A stretch of DNA of 64,000 nucleotides from Leisingera sp. SS27 (GTDB lineage Bacteria; Pseudomonadota; Alphaproteobacteria; Rhodobacterales; Rhodobacteraceae): positions 248,001 through 312,000 of the forward strand of contig NZ_JAQNCY010000004.1 in NCBI RefSeq assembly GCF_028368855.1, in the 5' to 3' direction. How positions within the stretch are numbered: the stretch's first letter is position 1; every line of letters starts with the position of its first letter. The position numbers and the translations under genes are program-made. Positions 33,908 through 45,267 of the stretch are shown one piece after another. The notes beneath the pieces are model-generated. The model was not told the DNA's origin and did not search any database. It worked only from the letters and a program-made list of their open reading frames with translations.

Positions 33908-34900
33908 ATGACCAAAACCTACCAGCTCGTCGGCATTGGCAATGCCGTGGTGGATGTGATCGCTCAATGCGAAGACAGCTTTCTGACTGAACAAGGCATT
34001 GAAAAAGGCATCATGCAGCTGATTGAGCGTGATCGCTGCGAAGATTTATATGCAGCAATGGGTAACCGGGTGCTGACCCCGGGCGGTTCGGTCGCCAATA
34101 CTATCGCAGGCGCTGGCGCTCTGGGGCTTGAGGCCGCTTTCATTGGCCGGGTCCGTGACGATGCGCTTGGTAAATTCTATGCCGATGCAATGAACAACGA
34201 GGGCGTAGGCTTTGTGAATGCGCCTGTTTCGGGGGATGTGCTGCCGACCTCGCGGTCAATGATCTTTGTCTCGCCGGACGGAGAACGGTCGATGAACACA
34301 TACTTGGGCATTTCTTCCGAGTTGAGCTCTGAAGACGTGCCGCAGGATGTAGCCGGCCAAGCGCAGATCATGTTCCTGGAAGGTTATTTGTTCGATAAGG
34401 ACAGGGGTAAAACAGCGTTTCTGGAAGCGGCACGCAGCTGCCGCGAAGGCGGCGGCAAGGTTGGCATCTCGATCTCTGACCCGTTCTGCGTCGAACGCCA
34501 TCGCGCGGACTTCCTCACCTTGATCGGCGAGGAGCTGGATTTTGTAATCGGCAACCAGGATGAAATCCGCGCCCTTTTCGAGACCGATGATCTGGAGAAG
34601 GCAATGGCCAAAACCGCCGCGATCTGTCCGTTGGTGGTTTGTACCCGGTCCGGAGATGGTGTGACAGTGCTGAACGAAGGTGTGCGCATCGATGTGCCGG
34701 TTGAGATGATCACCCCGGTCGATGCCACCGGTGCCGGCGACCAGTTCGCCGCCGGCTTCCTGTTTGGCATGGCAACGGGCCGCAGCATGGAAATCTGCGC
34801 TCGCATGGGCTGTATCTGCGCAGGCGAGGTGATCCGGCACATCGGTCCGCGTCCGGAGAGAAACGTGCGCCACCTCCTGGAAGAAGCCGGGCTGGTCTAA
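33908..34900 (+). CDS. PfkB-family sugar/nucleoside kinase (adenosine kinase-like)
   Basis: This 330-residue PfkB kinase has the N-terminal VGIGNAVVDVIA strand, the substrate-binding PGGSVANTIAGAGALG segment, and the catalytic DATGAGDQFAAGFLFG motif near the C-terminus. The sequence resembles bacterial adenosine/guanosine-inosine kinases more than ribokinase or fructokinase, but specificity is inferred. GAGGAGGG lies directly upstream of the ATG. The 120 bp following region contains no clear terminator. Confidence 0.88.
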   Translation: MTKTYQLVGIGNAVVDVIAQCEDSFLTEQGIEKGIMQLIERDRCEDLYAAMGNRVLTPGGSVANTIAGAGALGLEAAFIGRVRDDALGKFYADAMNNEGVGFVNAPVSGDVLPTSRSMIFVSPDGERSMNTYLGISSELSSEDVPQDVAGQAQIMFLEGYLFDKDRGKTAFLEAARSCREGGGKVGISISDPFCVERHRADFLTLIGEELDFVIGNQDEIRALFETDDLEKAMAKTAAICPLVVCTRSGDGVTVLNEGVRIDVPVEMITPVDATGAGDQFAAGFLFGMATGRSMEICARMGCICAGEVIRHIGPRPERNVRHLLEEAGLV

Positions 34901-35020
34901 GCCAATCACCCCCTTCCGTCCGCTGAAACAGCACCTGCCAGCGTTTGGGCATAGCGCAGAGCGGCATTGCCGCCCTGCGCCGCCTGCCTTCTGCAGGCCC
35001 TTGCCACTCATTCCTCAAGT

Positions 35021-35506
35021 TTAACTGTCCGCTGCCGCCATCGCCTTGGACAGAAGCACCGTGAACTCCTCCATGTCCCGCTCGCTCAATCCCTCCAGCA
35101 ACCGTGTCTGGGTCTGAACATGGGCGGTGACCGCCTTGTCGATCAAGGCAAACCCCTCCCCTGTCAGGCCGACCTGAAAGCTGCGGCTGTCTTCCGGATT
35201 CACCGCCCGCTTCACCAGTCCGTCCGCCTCTAGCCGGTCGATGCGGTTGGTCATGGTGCCGGACGCCACCATAGTTGCCTTCAGCAGATCACCCGGCGAC
35301 AAGGTGTAAGGCGCTCCGGACCGGCGCAGCGTTGCCAGCACGTCAAACTTGGCGGCATTCAGACCGAACTCCGCAAAGGTCTTATGCATCTCGCGCTGAT
35401 AAGCCAGATAAAGCCGTGCGACCCGGCCAATTACTCCCATAGCCGTGACATCCAAGTCCGGCCGTTCCTGCTCCCATTGCTGGGTGATAAAATCCACATG
35501 GTCCAT
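35021..35506 (-). CDS. MarR-family transcriptional regulator
   Basis: This is a 161-residue MarR-type winged helix. The recognition region is LSPGDLLKATMVASGTMTNRIDRLEADGLVKRAVNPEDSR, followed by the C-terminal dimerisation helices. It is divergent from an EamA exporter gene across 75 bp holding two perfect palindromes. The arrangement indicates repression of the exporter and itself, released by an unknown ligand. Confidence 0.93.
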   Translation of the reverse strand: MDHVDFITQQWEQERPDLDVTAMGVIGRVARLYLAYQREMHKTFAEFGLNAAKFDVLATLRRSGAPYTLSPGDLLKATMVASGTMTNRIDRLEADGLVKRAVNPEDSRSFQVGLTGEGFALIDKAVTAHVQTQTRLLEGLSERDMEEFTVLLSKAMAAADS

Positions 35507-35527
35507 GCCACTGGTTTAGGCATTTAC

Positions 35528-35568
35528 ATCTTGACGTCAAGATAAAATCCCTTATCTCGATATCGAGA
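35528..35568. promoter_or_regulatory. tandem palindromic MarR operators
   Basis: ATCTTGACGTCAAGAT (35528-35543, 16 bp) and TCTCGATATCGAGA (35555-35568, 14 bp) are both perfect palindromes. Their centres are 26 bp apart between the divergent marR-like and eamA genes. The two share the ATCTYGA...TCRAGA design of MarR-family sites. Confidence 0.82.
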
Positions 35569-35581
35569 CAAGGAGAAACAC

Positions 35582-36451
35582 ATGCCGATCCGGACCCTTC
35601 TGCTGACCGCGCTGGCCCCTGCAATCTGGGGCAGCAGCTACATCGTGACGACAACTTTCCTGCCTGGCCACTCACCGCTGGTTGTGGCACTGCTCAGGGC
35701 GCTGCCTGCTGGGCTGCTGTTGCTGCTGCTGGTGCGCCAGCTGCCGCCGCTCAGCTGGCTTCCGCGACTGATGGTGCTTGGAGCGCTGAATTTCTCGCTG
35801 TTCTGGGTGCTCTTGTTCCTGTCCGCCTACCGCCTGCCCGGTGGGGTCGCTGCCACGCTGGGCGCCGTGCAGCCGCTGATCGTGGTGTTCCTGTCCGCCC
35901 TTCTGCTGCAGACGCAGATCCGCGCCGCTGCCGTTGCCGCCGCACTTCTGAGCATGGCAGGCGTTGCCTTGCTGGTGCTGACCCCGGCGGCCAAGCTGGA
36001 CACGCTGGGCGTCCTTGCGGGCCTTGGCGGCGCCTTGTCGATGGCCACAGGCGTAGTTCTGACCCGCAAGTGGCAGCCGCCGGTGCCCCCGCTCACCTTC
36101 ACCGCCTGGCAGCTGACCGCTGGCGGGCTGCTGCTGGTGCCTGTTGCGCTGTGGATGGTGCCGGAGATGCCGGTCTTCACGGCTGCCAATATCCTTGGCC
36201 TTGCCTACATGAGCCTCATCGGCGGAGCGCTGACCTATATCCTGTGGTTCCGCGGCCTCGCCCGGATCGGCCCGTCGCAAGTGTCGCTTCTCGGCGTTCT
36301 GAGCCCTCTGTCTGCCGTGATCCTGGGCTGGCTACTGCTGGGGGAAATCCTGACGCCCAACCAGATGTTGGGCGCCGCACTGGCCCTGTTCAGCCTTTGG
36401 CTCGGCCAGGTGCGGCTGCGGTCCCGGCCCTCCGCAACGGCAGCTGAATAA
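35582..36451 (+). CDS. EamA-family transporter, MarR-controlled
   Basis: The 289-residue protein has ten transmembrane segments and two EamA domains. It starts with LLLTALAPAIWGSSYIVTTTF, the common N-terminus of YdcZ/RarD-like DMT exporters. AAGGAGA lies 7 nt before the ATG. Given the divergent MarR gene it is probably an efflux pump for an amino acid or small toxic compound. The 3' end converges with a hypothetical gene at a 6 bp gap. Confidence 0.9.
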   Translation: MPIRTLLLTALAPAIWGSSYIVTTTFLPGHSPLVVALLRALPAGLLLLLLVRQLPPLSWLPRLMVLGALNFSLFWVLLFLSAYRLPGGVAATLGAVQPLIVVFLSALLLQTQIRAAAVAAALLSMAGVALLVLTPAAKLDTLGVLAGLGGALSMATGVVLTRKWQPPVPPLTFTAWQLTAGGLLLVPVALWMVPEMPVFTAANILGLAYMSLIGGALTYILWFRGLARIGPSQVSLLGVLSPLSAVILGWLLLGEILTPNQMLGAALALFSLWLGQVRLRSRPSATAAE

Positions 36452-36457
36452 CCAGTA

Positions 36458-36979
36458 TCACCGCGGCTGGGCCGGCTCACAGGCCTTGCCGCGGTGGCAG
36501 TCCAGAACCTGCCGCCGCACTGTGGAGGTGTCGTCAAACGCAAACCCGCCGCAGGCATTGGCCCTGACCACCAATTCCTGCCCGCGTTGTTCGGCAAAGA
36601 CCACATAATCTGCACCGGATTTCATCCCGCCGCACCAGGGCCCGAGGCACTCCACCTCAATCACCGCAGACACACTAACCCGCCGGGAGAAATACTTTCC
36701 CTCCAGCAGCTTGCCTGAGAGCTGTGCCGGAATGCGGGTCAACGGCGGCGTGTCGTTGGGATTGTCCGAATGAGACTGCGGCAGCAGGCTTTCGTCAAAC
36801 TTCAGTTCGCCCGCAATGACGTTGTAAACTCTGTCCGAGTTCGCAGCATGCAGATAGGCATCCGCAGGTCCCCAAGGCAGGCAGCTGAGGGCAGCAGCCG
36901 GGCCGGCTGCAACAGCCAGAATACACGCGGTCAGGGCAGCACCGGTTCTGGCAGGTCGAAAACAGGCTCGCAAATCCAT
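36458..36979 (-). CDS. exported hypothetical protein
   Basis: This 173-residue protein has a signal peptide (hydrophobic TGAALTACILAVAAGPAAA, cleavage after about residue 30). It contains six or so cysteines in the mature part (SCLPWG, ECLGPWCGG, NACGGF, DCHRGKAC), which suggests disulfides in the periplasm. No family is recognised. Its ATG lies one base beyond the rppH stop, so it is co-translated with rppH. An earlier in-frame start inside rppH is rejected because the signal peptide would be buried. Confidence 0.7.
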   Translation of the reverse strand: MDLRACFRPARTGAALTACILAVAAGPAAALSCLPWGPADAYLHAANSDRVYNVIAGELKFDESLLPQSHSDNPNDTPPLTRIPAQLSGKLLEGKYFSRRVSVSAVIEVECLGPWCGGMKSGADYVVFAEQRGQELVVRANACGGFAFDDTSTVRRQVLDCHRGKACEPAQPR

Positions 36980-36980
36980 C

Positions 36981-39629
<2,649 letters not shown>

Positions 39630-39671
39630 AGCAAACAAGGATCTCCCGCCTGCGGCAGCCGGTCCTGTCAG

Positions 39672-39715
39672 GCCCGGCCCGCAGTTGGGCCGGGCGCCGC
39701 GCCGCCGGCGCGGCG
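39672..39715. repeat. GC-rich double-hairpin intergenic repeat
   Basis: GCCCGGCCC-GCAGTT-GGGCCGGGC (9 bp stem, 39672-39695 with the last base at 39695) runs into CGCCGCGCCG-C-CGGCGCGGCG (39695-39715). The 200 bp gap after fadH has no gene. The 15-mer GTTGGGCCGGGCGCC (39684-39698) recurs with one mismatch in the 63.6 kb gap, so this is probably a dispersed element. No U-tract follows. Confidence 0.6.
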
Positions 39716-39829
39716 GGTGGCACCGCACTTTGCTCTGCGCTGCGCTTAGCGGGCGCGGCGCATATTCAATGCGCTTAAGCCGGACTGGCGCTCCGCGGAA
39801 TCCCTGCAGCATCCAGTCTCCAGACGCGC

Positions 39830-40174
39830 TCAGCCGTGTGCTGCCACACTGTCCGCCGGGACCTCCTCCCGCACCGCCATGCCATAGTCCCGGATCACCC
39901 CGGCGACCCGCAGCCTGTAGTCTGCAAAGATCCCTGCCCGGCCCTTACTCTGTGCCACACGGTGTTCCGCCAGATGACGCCAGCGCTGCACGGCGGCTTC
40001 GTCCTGCCAAAAGGATAGCGACAGCAGTTTGTCAGGCGCACTCAGGCTCTGAAATCGTTCAACGGAAATGAACCCCTCCGTCTTTTCCAGCAGTCCGCGC
40101 AGCTCTGCAGCAATTTCCAGATAAGCATCCTTCTGTCCCGCGGCGATTTCCACTTCGAATATCACGGCAATCAT
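39830..40174 (-). CDS. antibiotic biosynthesis monooxygenase (ABM) domain protein
   Basis: This 114-residue protein has a ferredoxin-like ABM fold. It begins MIAVIFEVEIAAGQKDAYLEIAAELRGLLEKTEGFISVERFQS and contains the LLSLSFWQDEAAVQRWR block found in this family. The start has GAGAGG 7 nt upstream and lies 11 nt beyond the stop of the NIPSNAP gene. Both belong to the dimeric alpha-beta barrel superfamily, and the pair may act together on a small aromatic or quinone. Function is unproven. Confidence 0.82.
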   Translation of the reverse strand: MIAVIFEVEIAAGQKDAYLEIAAELRGLLEKTEGFISVERFQSLSAPDKLLSLSFWQDEAAVQRWRHLAEHRVAQSKGRAGIFADYRLRVAGVIRDYGMAVREEVPADSVAAHG

Positions 40175-40185
40175 TTGCGCACCTC

Positions 40186-40506
40186 TCATCCATCCCCATG
40201 CGGCAACGAGACCAGCTTGAGCCAGGTCCGGTCCTCGCGCAGCAAGAACCGGCCCTTTTGCGCAAATTCGTAATTCTCGCGCCCCAATGGGTCTGCCGCC
40301 AGACGCGTCCGGTAGGCTTCGTACTCCGCAAGGCTGTCCACGTTGTAGATCCCGTAAGCCAATGTCGAGGAGCCTTCATGCGGCGCATAGTAGCCAACAA
40401 GGTCCGCTCCGCAACGCGGGATCGCCTGACCCCAATTTCGGGCGTATTGTTCGAACTGCGCTTTCTTGGCGGGATCGATGTGGTAGCGGATGATGCAAGT
40501 CAGCAT
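40186..40506 (-). CDS. NIPSNAP-family protein
   Basis: This 106-residue dimeric alpha-beta barrel protein starts MLTCIIRYHIDPAKKAQFEQYARNW and contains GADLVGYYAPHEGSSTLAYGIYNVDSLAEYEAYR, the NIPSNAP signature region. The biochemical role of the family in bacteria is unknown. It is the first gene of a two-gene leftward unit with the ABM protein. Confidence 0.85.
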   Translation of the reverse strand: MLTCIIRYHIDPAKKAQFEQYARNWGQAIPRCGADLVGYYAPHEGSSTLAYGIYNVDSLAEYEAYRTRLAADPLGRENYEFAQKGRFLLREDRTWLKLVSLPHGDG

Positions 40507-40582
40507 GTCAGGTCCTTTGATTTCTCAGGACCTCCTGCGTAGCCTGCATCAACCGTCCGAAGCTTCGCCGCGGACCGAAGTG

Positions 40583-41023
40583 TCACTCCACATTGATCGT
40601 AATAACCTGAGACACCACGGGCGTTTCATGCGGCACATGGCTGGCATCGCCAAGCACCAGCTGCAGCGTGTGGCGACCCGGGGACAGCTCAATGACGGTT
40701 TCGGTCTGCCCGCCCCCGAAGTGCACATGGTGCTCGTCCGCAGGCAGCCCGTACAGCAACTCATCCGCACCATCCTCGCCCTTGCCAATAGCTGGCCGGT
40801 CAATCAGCAGGTGGTGATGGCCGGTATTCTCCTTTTCCAAACCCGCCGGTGAAACCCCCATGCTGGAAAGGCCAAAGATGACAGTCACAGGAGAGGTGAC
40901 GGTATCTCCATCCATCAGGTTGACGAAATACACCTTGGCATCCGGGTGAGACGGTGTGAGCTCCTGAGCTTCAAGCGGTGCGGCCAGGCAAAGGGCGGCT
41001 GCGGCAGCAAACAAAACTTTCAT
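40583..41023 (-). CDS. exported DUF4399 protein
   Basis: The 146-residue protein has a signal peptide (MKVLFAAAAALCLAAPLEA) and a DUF4399 domain. The domain includes KVYFVNLMDGDTVTSPVTV, the histidine-rich NTGHHHLLIDRP and DEHHVHFGGGQTE, and a closing GRHTLQLVLGDASHVPH. The clustered histidines suggest metal binding in the periplasm, but no function is established. GGAGGA lies 6 nt before the ATG. It is divergent from the AEC transporter gene. Confidence 0.85.
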   Translation of the reverse strand: MKVLFAAAAALCLAAPLEAQELTPSHPDAKVYFVNLMDGDTVTSPVTVIFGLSSMGVSPAGLEKENTGHHHLLIDRPAIGKGEDGADELLYGLPADEHHVHFGGGQTETVIELSPGRHTLQLVLGDASHVPHETPVVSQVITINVE

Positions 41024-41219
41024 GGCGGATCCTCCAGCAATGTGTTCAACAATCGGAGTAAAGCTAAGCGTTCGGCCGGCGGCAGCAAGCCTTTCGGCCG
41101 CGCTGGAGGAACAATTTTGCGTCATCTTCACAGAAGGCCACCGTGGCGGCCCGCATTCCTCTTGCCCGCACACTCCGCGGGCGGCAGTGTTGCACCCGAA
41201 CCGCAAATCGAGGGCACCC

Positions 41220-42131
41220 GTGGTATTTGCAGTCATCCTGATGGGCCTGTCTCCCAGCTTCCTGATGGTCGCCCTTGGCGGACTGGTACGCAGGCGGCTG
41301 TCACCACACGCCTGGCAAGGCCTGGACAAATTGAACTTTGAGGTGCTGTTTCCAGCCCTGCTGTTCTTTGCCGCCAGTGGCCGCCCGATTGCCTTTTCAG
41401 ACCTCGGCCGCATCGGACCCGCCGTCTGGAGCATCCTGGCCCTCGCGCTTGCCCTTGGTTTCTTGGCGCGCAGAGCCGGACCGGATAAGTTTCTTGATTT
41501 CGCAGGTGCCTGGCAGGCTGCGTGGCGTTTCAACACGGCCATTGCATTTGTCGCCCTGCCATCAATCGGCACGGAGCTGACTGGCCAGATGGCGGTTGCC
41601 ATCGGCATGGCCGTTCCGGTAGCCAATTTCATGGCTGTCACTGCATTGTCGCGCGGCGGCAGCCTTCCACTGCGTGAAACCGCAGTAAAGATCGCGCTCA
41701 ATCCGTTTCTGCTGGCATCAGTCGCAGGCGTCGCCGTTGGGCTTTCCGGCTACAGAATCCCTGCCCCGATCCTGGCTCCGGCCGAGATGCTGGCCCATGC
41801 CGCGATTCCAATTGCACTGCTGTCGATTGGCGCCACCATGAACTGGAGCGCGCTGGCACGGCTTGATTTCTTCAACGGCTACCTCTGCCTGGTGCGTCTG
41901 GTTCTGGTACCCGCCATTGTTCTGGCTGCCTGCCTGCTGCTGGGGACTGATCCTGGCTTTGCATCAGTGCTGGTGCTGTTTGCGGCCTTGCCGACAGCTT
42001 CCGCCGCTCATGTGCTCGCATCCGCCTTTGGCGCCGACCGCACGTTGGCTGCCACACTTATTGCGCAATCCACCCTTCTCAGCGCGGTGACACTGCCGCT
42101 GTGGATACTCACAATCAGGCTTGTGATTTAA
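41220..42131 (+). CDS. AEC-family (auxin efflux carrier) transporter
   Basis: This 303-residue protein has about ten hydrophobic segments in two halves and resembles YfdV/MdcF-type transporters of organic anions or malonate. The chosen GTG has GAGGG 5 nt upstream and yields the family length; the frame is open further upstream but without membrane character. Conserved elements are LDKLNFEVLFPALLFFAASG and LSIGATMNW. Substrate unknown. The neighbouring LysR gene on the same strand may control it. Confidence 0.85.
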   Translation: MVFAVILMGLSPSFLMVALGGLVRRRLSPHAWQGLDKLNFEVLFPALLFFAASGRPIAFSDLGRIGPAVWSILALALALGFLARRAGPDKFLDFAGAWQAAWRFNTAIAFVALPSIGTELTGQMAVAIGMAVPVANFMAVTALSRGGSLPLRETAVKIALNPFLLASVAGVAVGLSGYRIPAPILAPAEMLAHAAIPIALLSIGATMNWSALARLDFFNGYLCLVRLVLVPAIVLAACLLLGTDPGFASVLVLFAALPTASAAHVLASAFGADRTLAATLIAQSTLLSAVTLPLWILTIRLVI

Positions 42132-42294
42132 GGTTTCAGTAACCTCCTCAAGATCTTCGTTCCCATCTCGCGGCAGCCGTTTCCACAACGCAAACGATCC
42201 CCGCGAAACCTCGTAATTATCCCACCCCCGCCCCGTTCTTGCCCGATTTCACCATCAGGTTCGGGGCAACACGGCTTTACGAGGATGGGTGAAA

Positions 42295-43206
42295 ATGGAC
42301 CGATTGATGGAAATGGAAGCCTTCGCCAATGTGGTGGATCAAGGCGGCTTCACCGATGCGGCCCGGAAAATGGGGATCTCCAAGTCGGCTGTCTCCAAAC
42401 ATGTCTCCAGCCTGGAGGCGCGCTTGGGCGCGCGGCTTCTCAACCGCACCACGCGCCGGGTGTCACCGACCGAGATCGGCCTTGCATATTACGACCGCGC
42501 CCGCAGGGTGCTGAATGATGCAGGCGAAGCGGATGCGCTGGTCACCTCGATGCAATCCGCCCCCTCCGGCCTCCTGCGGATTTCCGTTGCCACCGATTTC
42601 GGCGTGAACCATCTGTCGCCGGTGCTGTCGGACTTCCTGCGCGACTTCCCGGATATTACCGTCAACATGGTGCTGAACAACCGCTATGTGGAGCTGATTT
42701 CTGAAGGTTTCGACATGGCAGTGCGGATCGGCGAACTGGAGGACAGCAGCCTCCGCGCCCGCAAGCTGACCGAGACAACAAAGCGGATGATCGCCTCTCC
42801 AGAGTATCTGGAAAAATTCGGCCGCCCGCAAAAGATCGACGAGTTGAACACCCACAAGCTCCTGCACTACTCCAGTCAATCCAGCGGCAATGTGTGGAAA
42901 ATTACTGCGCCATCAGGTGAAAAACGTCAGGTGCGCACCTCTGGCTGGCTGTCCGTCAACGACGGTCAATCCCTTCTGAACGCTGCTATCTCCGGCCTCG
43001 GCATCGCCTATCTGCCCAGCTACCTTTACTCAGAGGCCCTGGAAGAGGGCCTCGTTGAGGATGTGATGCCCAGCCTGCCGGTGGAAACCCAAGGCATCTA
43101 TGCGGTCTACCCGCCCGGCAAGTTCACCCAGCCCAAGGTGCGGGCCTTTATCGACTTCCTGGTGGCGGCCTTTGCCGACCGCGACCCGTCTGAATGGAAA
43201 ACCTGA
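42295..43206 (+). CDS. LysR-family transcriptional regulator
   Basis: This 303-residue LysR protein has an N-terminal helix-turn-helix (MEAFANVVDQGGFTDAARKMGISKSAVSKHVSSLEARLG) and a substrate-binding domain starting near residue 90. It resembles the DhcR/PA4174-type subgroup with the ...LLRISVATDFGVNHLSPVL segment. A GTG two codons upstream is also possible; GAGGA precedes both. A strong terminator follows. The target genes are not evident. Confidence 0.92.
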   Translation: MDRLMEMEAFANVVDQGGFTDAARKMGISKSAVSKHVSSLEARLGARLLNRTTRRVSPTEIGLAYYDRARRVLNDAGEADALVTSMQSAPSGLLRISVATDFGVNHLSPVLSDFLRDFPDITVNMVLNNRYVELISEGFDMAVRIGELEDSSLRARKLTETTKRMIASPEYLEKFGRPQKIDELNTHKLLHYSSQSSGNVWKITAPSGEKRQVRTSGWLSVNDGQSLLNAAISGLGIAYLPSYLYSEALEEGLVEDVMPSLPVETQGIYAVYPPGKFTQPKVRAFIDFLVAAFADRDPSEWKT

Positions 43207-43243
43207 AACGGTTCAGCAAAACCAAGACCTCCCTCGAAGACCT

Positions 43244-43272
43244 GCCCCCGCACTGTTTGCGGGGGCTCTTTT
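43244..43272 (+). terminator. rho-independent terminator of the LysR gene
   Basis: GCCCCCGC-ACTGTTT-GCGGGGGC forms an 8 bp stem followed by TCTTTT. It lies 37 bp beyond the stop codon. Confidence 0.85.
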
Positions 43273-43379
43273 GTGCGCCCGGCATTGTCAGTTTCCAATT
43301 CCAGAACCCGTGGGGTCTGCCGGCGCTGCCGCAGTGCCTCTCCAGACCGCACCGCTCCGCCTTTACCTTAAACGTGTCC

Positions 43380-44240
43380 TTACCCGCCTGTCAGCCAGTT
43401 CGAAAAACTCCTCATTGCCTCAGTAAACGGACGGTCTGACGGCCAAGCCAGATAGTAGTTACCAGCCGCCACAGTGGCACCGAAAGGCTGTGCGAGACGG
43501 CCCTGCTCCAGATAGCGTTCGAACATGCGGACTGGCAGCAGCGCGGCACCTGCACCAGAAGCGGCAAGTTCGGCAAGAGCAATCGAACTGTCCAGAACAG
43601 GACCGGTGACAGGAGGACAAGCAGCACCAACCGCGTCAAACCAGCCTGGCCATTCCGCGCTGCGATAGCTCCGCAGCAAAGTAATCGCCCCTAGATCCGC
43701 CGGATGCTTCAAGCGCGCGGCAAGGGCAGGCGCGCAGAGAGGTGCCAGTGGCGCCTCCATTAACGGCACCGCATCATGGCCCGTCCAGGCTCCGGATCCG
43801 AACCGGATCGCCATGTCGAGCCCTTCGCGCAAAATTTCCACGCGGTTGTTGTTGGTCGATATCCTGAGATCGACTTCTGGGTGCAGCCTGTGAAAGACAT
43901 CAAGCCGGGGCAGCAGCCAACCGAGCGCAAAGGTAGTGTTCACACCGACTTTCAGCAGCTCAACATCCCGGCGTCCGCCGAGCTGGTCAAGGACACGGGA
44001 AATCGCTTCGAAACCATGCTCCAAGACAGGAAACAGCAGCAGCCCCTCATCTGTCGGCATCAAGCCTTGTGGCGTGCGCAAAAAGAGCGTGGCTCCCAGC
44101 AGATCCTCCAACCGCGCAATCTGATGGCTAACGGCGGCCTGTGTCACGCGCAGCTCTACTGCAGCCCGGGTAAAACTGCCTTGACGCATGGCAACTTCGA
44201 ACACCCTAAGAGCGTTCAGCGGCAGATCAGGACGGTCCAA
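43380..44240 (-). CDS. AmpR/GcvA-type LysR regulator of beta-lactamase
   Basis: This 286-residue LysR protein starts LPLNALRVFEVAMRQGSFTRAAVELRVTQAAVSHQIARLE, the N-terminus shared by AmpR and GcvA. It is divergent from the beta-lactamase gene with 145 bp between, the classic ampR-ampC arrangement, also known for class A enzymes. In AmpR systems muropeptides decide between activation and repression. Assignment as the bla regulator rests on position and subgroup. Alternative: a glycine-cleavage-type regulator without connection to bla. Confidence 0.82.
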   Translation of the reverse strand: MDRPDLPLNALRVFEVAMRQGSFTRAAVELRVTQAAVSHQIARLEDLLGATLFLRTPQGLMPTDEGLLLFPVLEHGFEAISRVLDQLGGRRDVELLKVGVNTTFALGWLLPRLDVFHRLHPEVDLRISTNNNRVEILREGLDMAIRFGSGAWTGHDAVPLMEAPLAPLCAPALAARLKHPADLGAITLLRSYRSAEWPGWFDAVGAACPPVTGPVLDSSIALAELAASGAGAALLPVRMFERYLEQGRLAQPFGATVAAGNYYLAWPSDRPFTEAMRSFSNWLTGG

Positions 44241-44318
44241 TGCATTATCTCACCTAATGGCAGCCTATAAAATTTGTCGTTTGATCCGGAAATTCAAGTT
44301 GATTTATGACTTCCGCAT

Positions 44319-44334
44319 GACATCAATTGATGTC
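44319..44334. promoter_or_regulatory. perfect palindrome upstream of bla
   Basis: GACATCAATTGATGTC is a perfect 16 bp palindrome in the regulator-bla gap, 51 bp before the bla start. It may be an operator overlapping the bla promoter. It does not look like the T-N11-A core typical of LysR sites, so another regulator could bind. Confidence 0.5.
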
Positions 44335-44385
44335 CCCACAAAATTGACGCGCCGCTCAGGGCACACTTTCAAAAGGAATTCACTC

Positions 44386-45267
44386 ATGCGGCTCTCCGCC
44401 TCCGTCCTGCTGCGCATTGCGGCAGGGATTTCTCTCGGCTTGTCTCTTGCCACCGCTCCCGCTGCGCAGTCGCCCCTCAAGATACTGACCGCTTCTGTCT
44501 CTCAAATAGAAGAACGGCTCAAGGGCCGCGTGGGAATTGCACTGGTGGATACAGGTACGGGCAAGGTGTGGTTCCATCGTGCAAACGAGAAGTTCCTCAT
44601 GAACAGCACTGTGAAGACACCGGTTTGCGGAGCCGTTCTGGCGCGCAGCGATGCAAGAGAATTGTCCCTCTCAGAGCAACTTCCTGTCCGCGAATCCGAT
44701 CTGCTCTCCTATGCTCCGGTTACCAAGGAACATGCCGGCGGAACCATGACGATTGCAGATCTTTGCCTGGCTGCGCTCGACTGGAGCGACAATACCGCGG
44801 CGAACTTGCTGATCTCACGTCTCGGAGGCCCCGATGAGGTCACAAATTTCTTCCGCAGCATCGGCGATACGGTCAGCCGGCTGGACCGGTATGAACCGGA
44901 ACTGAACGCCTTCGCTCCTGACAGCCCTCTCGACACGACGACACCAGCCGCAATGGCAGAAACGCTGCGCGCCCTTCTGGTTGGCAATGCGCTGTCGGTG
45001 TCTTCCCGCAACCTTCTGGCCGAATGGATGAGCCATGGCAATGTGACCAGCACACTGTTGCGAAATAAAGCACCTGCAACCTGGGCGTTTTCAGACAAGT
45101 CCGGCGCCGGCAGCCACACCCGAAACATCATTGCGCTTGTCACGCCCGAAGGCCGCGCCCCTTGGGTCGCCGCCATCTATATATCCGACACGGATGCGGA
45201 TTTCGCGGCGCGCAACACTGCGCTTAAGGAATTAAGCGCAGCAGTTGTTAATGTGATGCGCAACTAG
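44386..45267 (+). CDS. bla: class A beta-lactamase
   Basis: This secreted serine beta-lactamase has 293 residues, with a signal peptide ending near ATAPAA (residue 27). All class A catalytic motifs are intact: S74-T-V-K77 (Ambler S70-xx-K73), S134-D-N136, E170-P-E-L-N174 (Ambler E166 to N170) and K238-S-G240. C81 and C127 match the TEM-type C77-C123 disulfide; the carbapenemase-type cysteine before the serine is absent. AAAAGGA lies 8 nt before the ATG. It is divergent from an AmpR-like regulator and probably chromosomal and inducible. Confidence 0.94.
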   Translation: MRLSASVLLRIAAGISLGLSLATAPAAQSPLKILTASVSQIEERLKGRVGIALVDTGTGKVWFHRANEKFLMNSTVKTPVCGAVLARSDARELSLSEQLPVRESDLLSYAPVTKEHAGGTMTIADLCLAALDWSDNTAANLLISRLGGPDEVTNFFRSIGDTVSRLDRYEPELNAFAPDSPLDTTTPAAMAETLRALLVGNALSVSSRNLLAEWMSHGNVTSTLLRNKAPATWAFSDKSGAGSHTRNIIALVTPEGRAPWVAAIYISDTDADFAARNTALKELSAAVVNVMRN

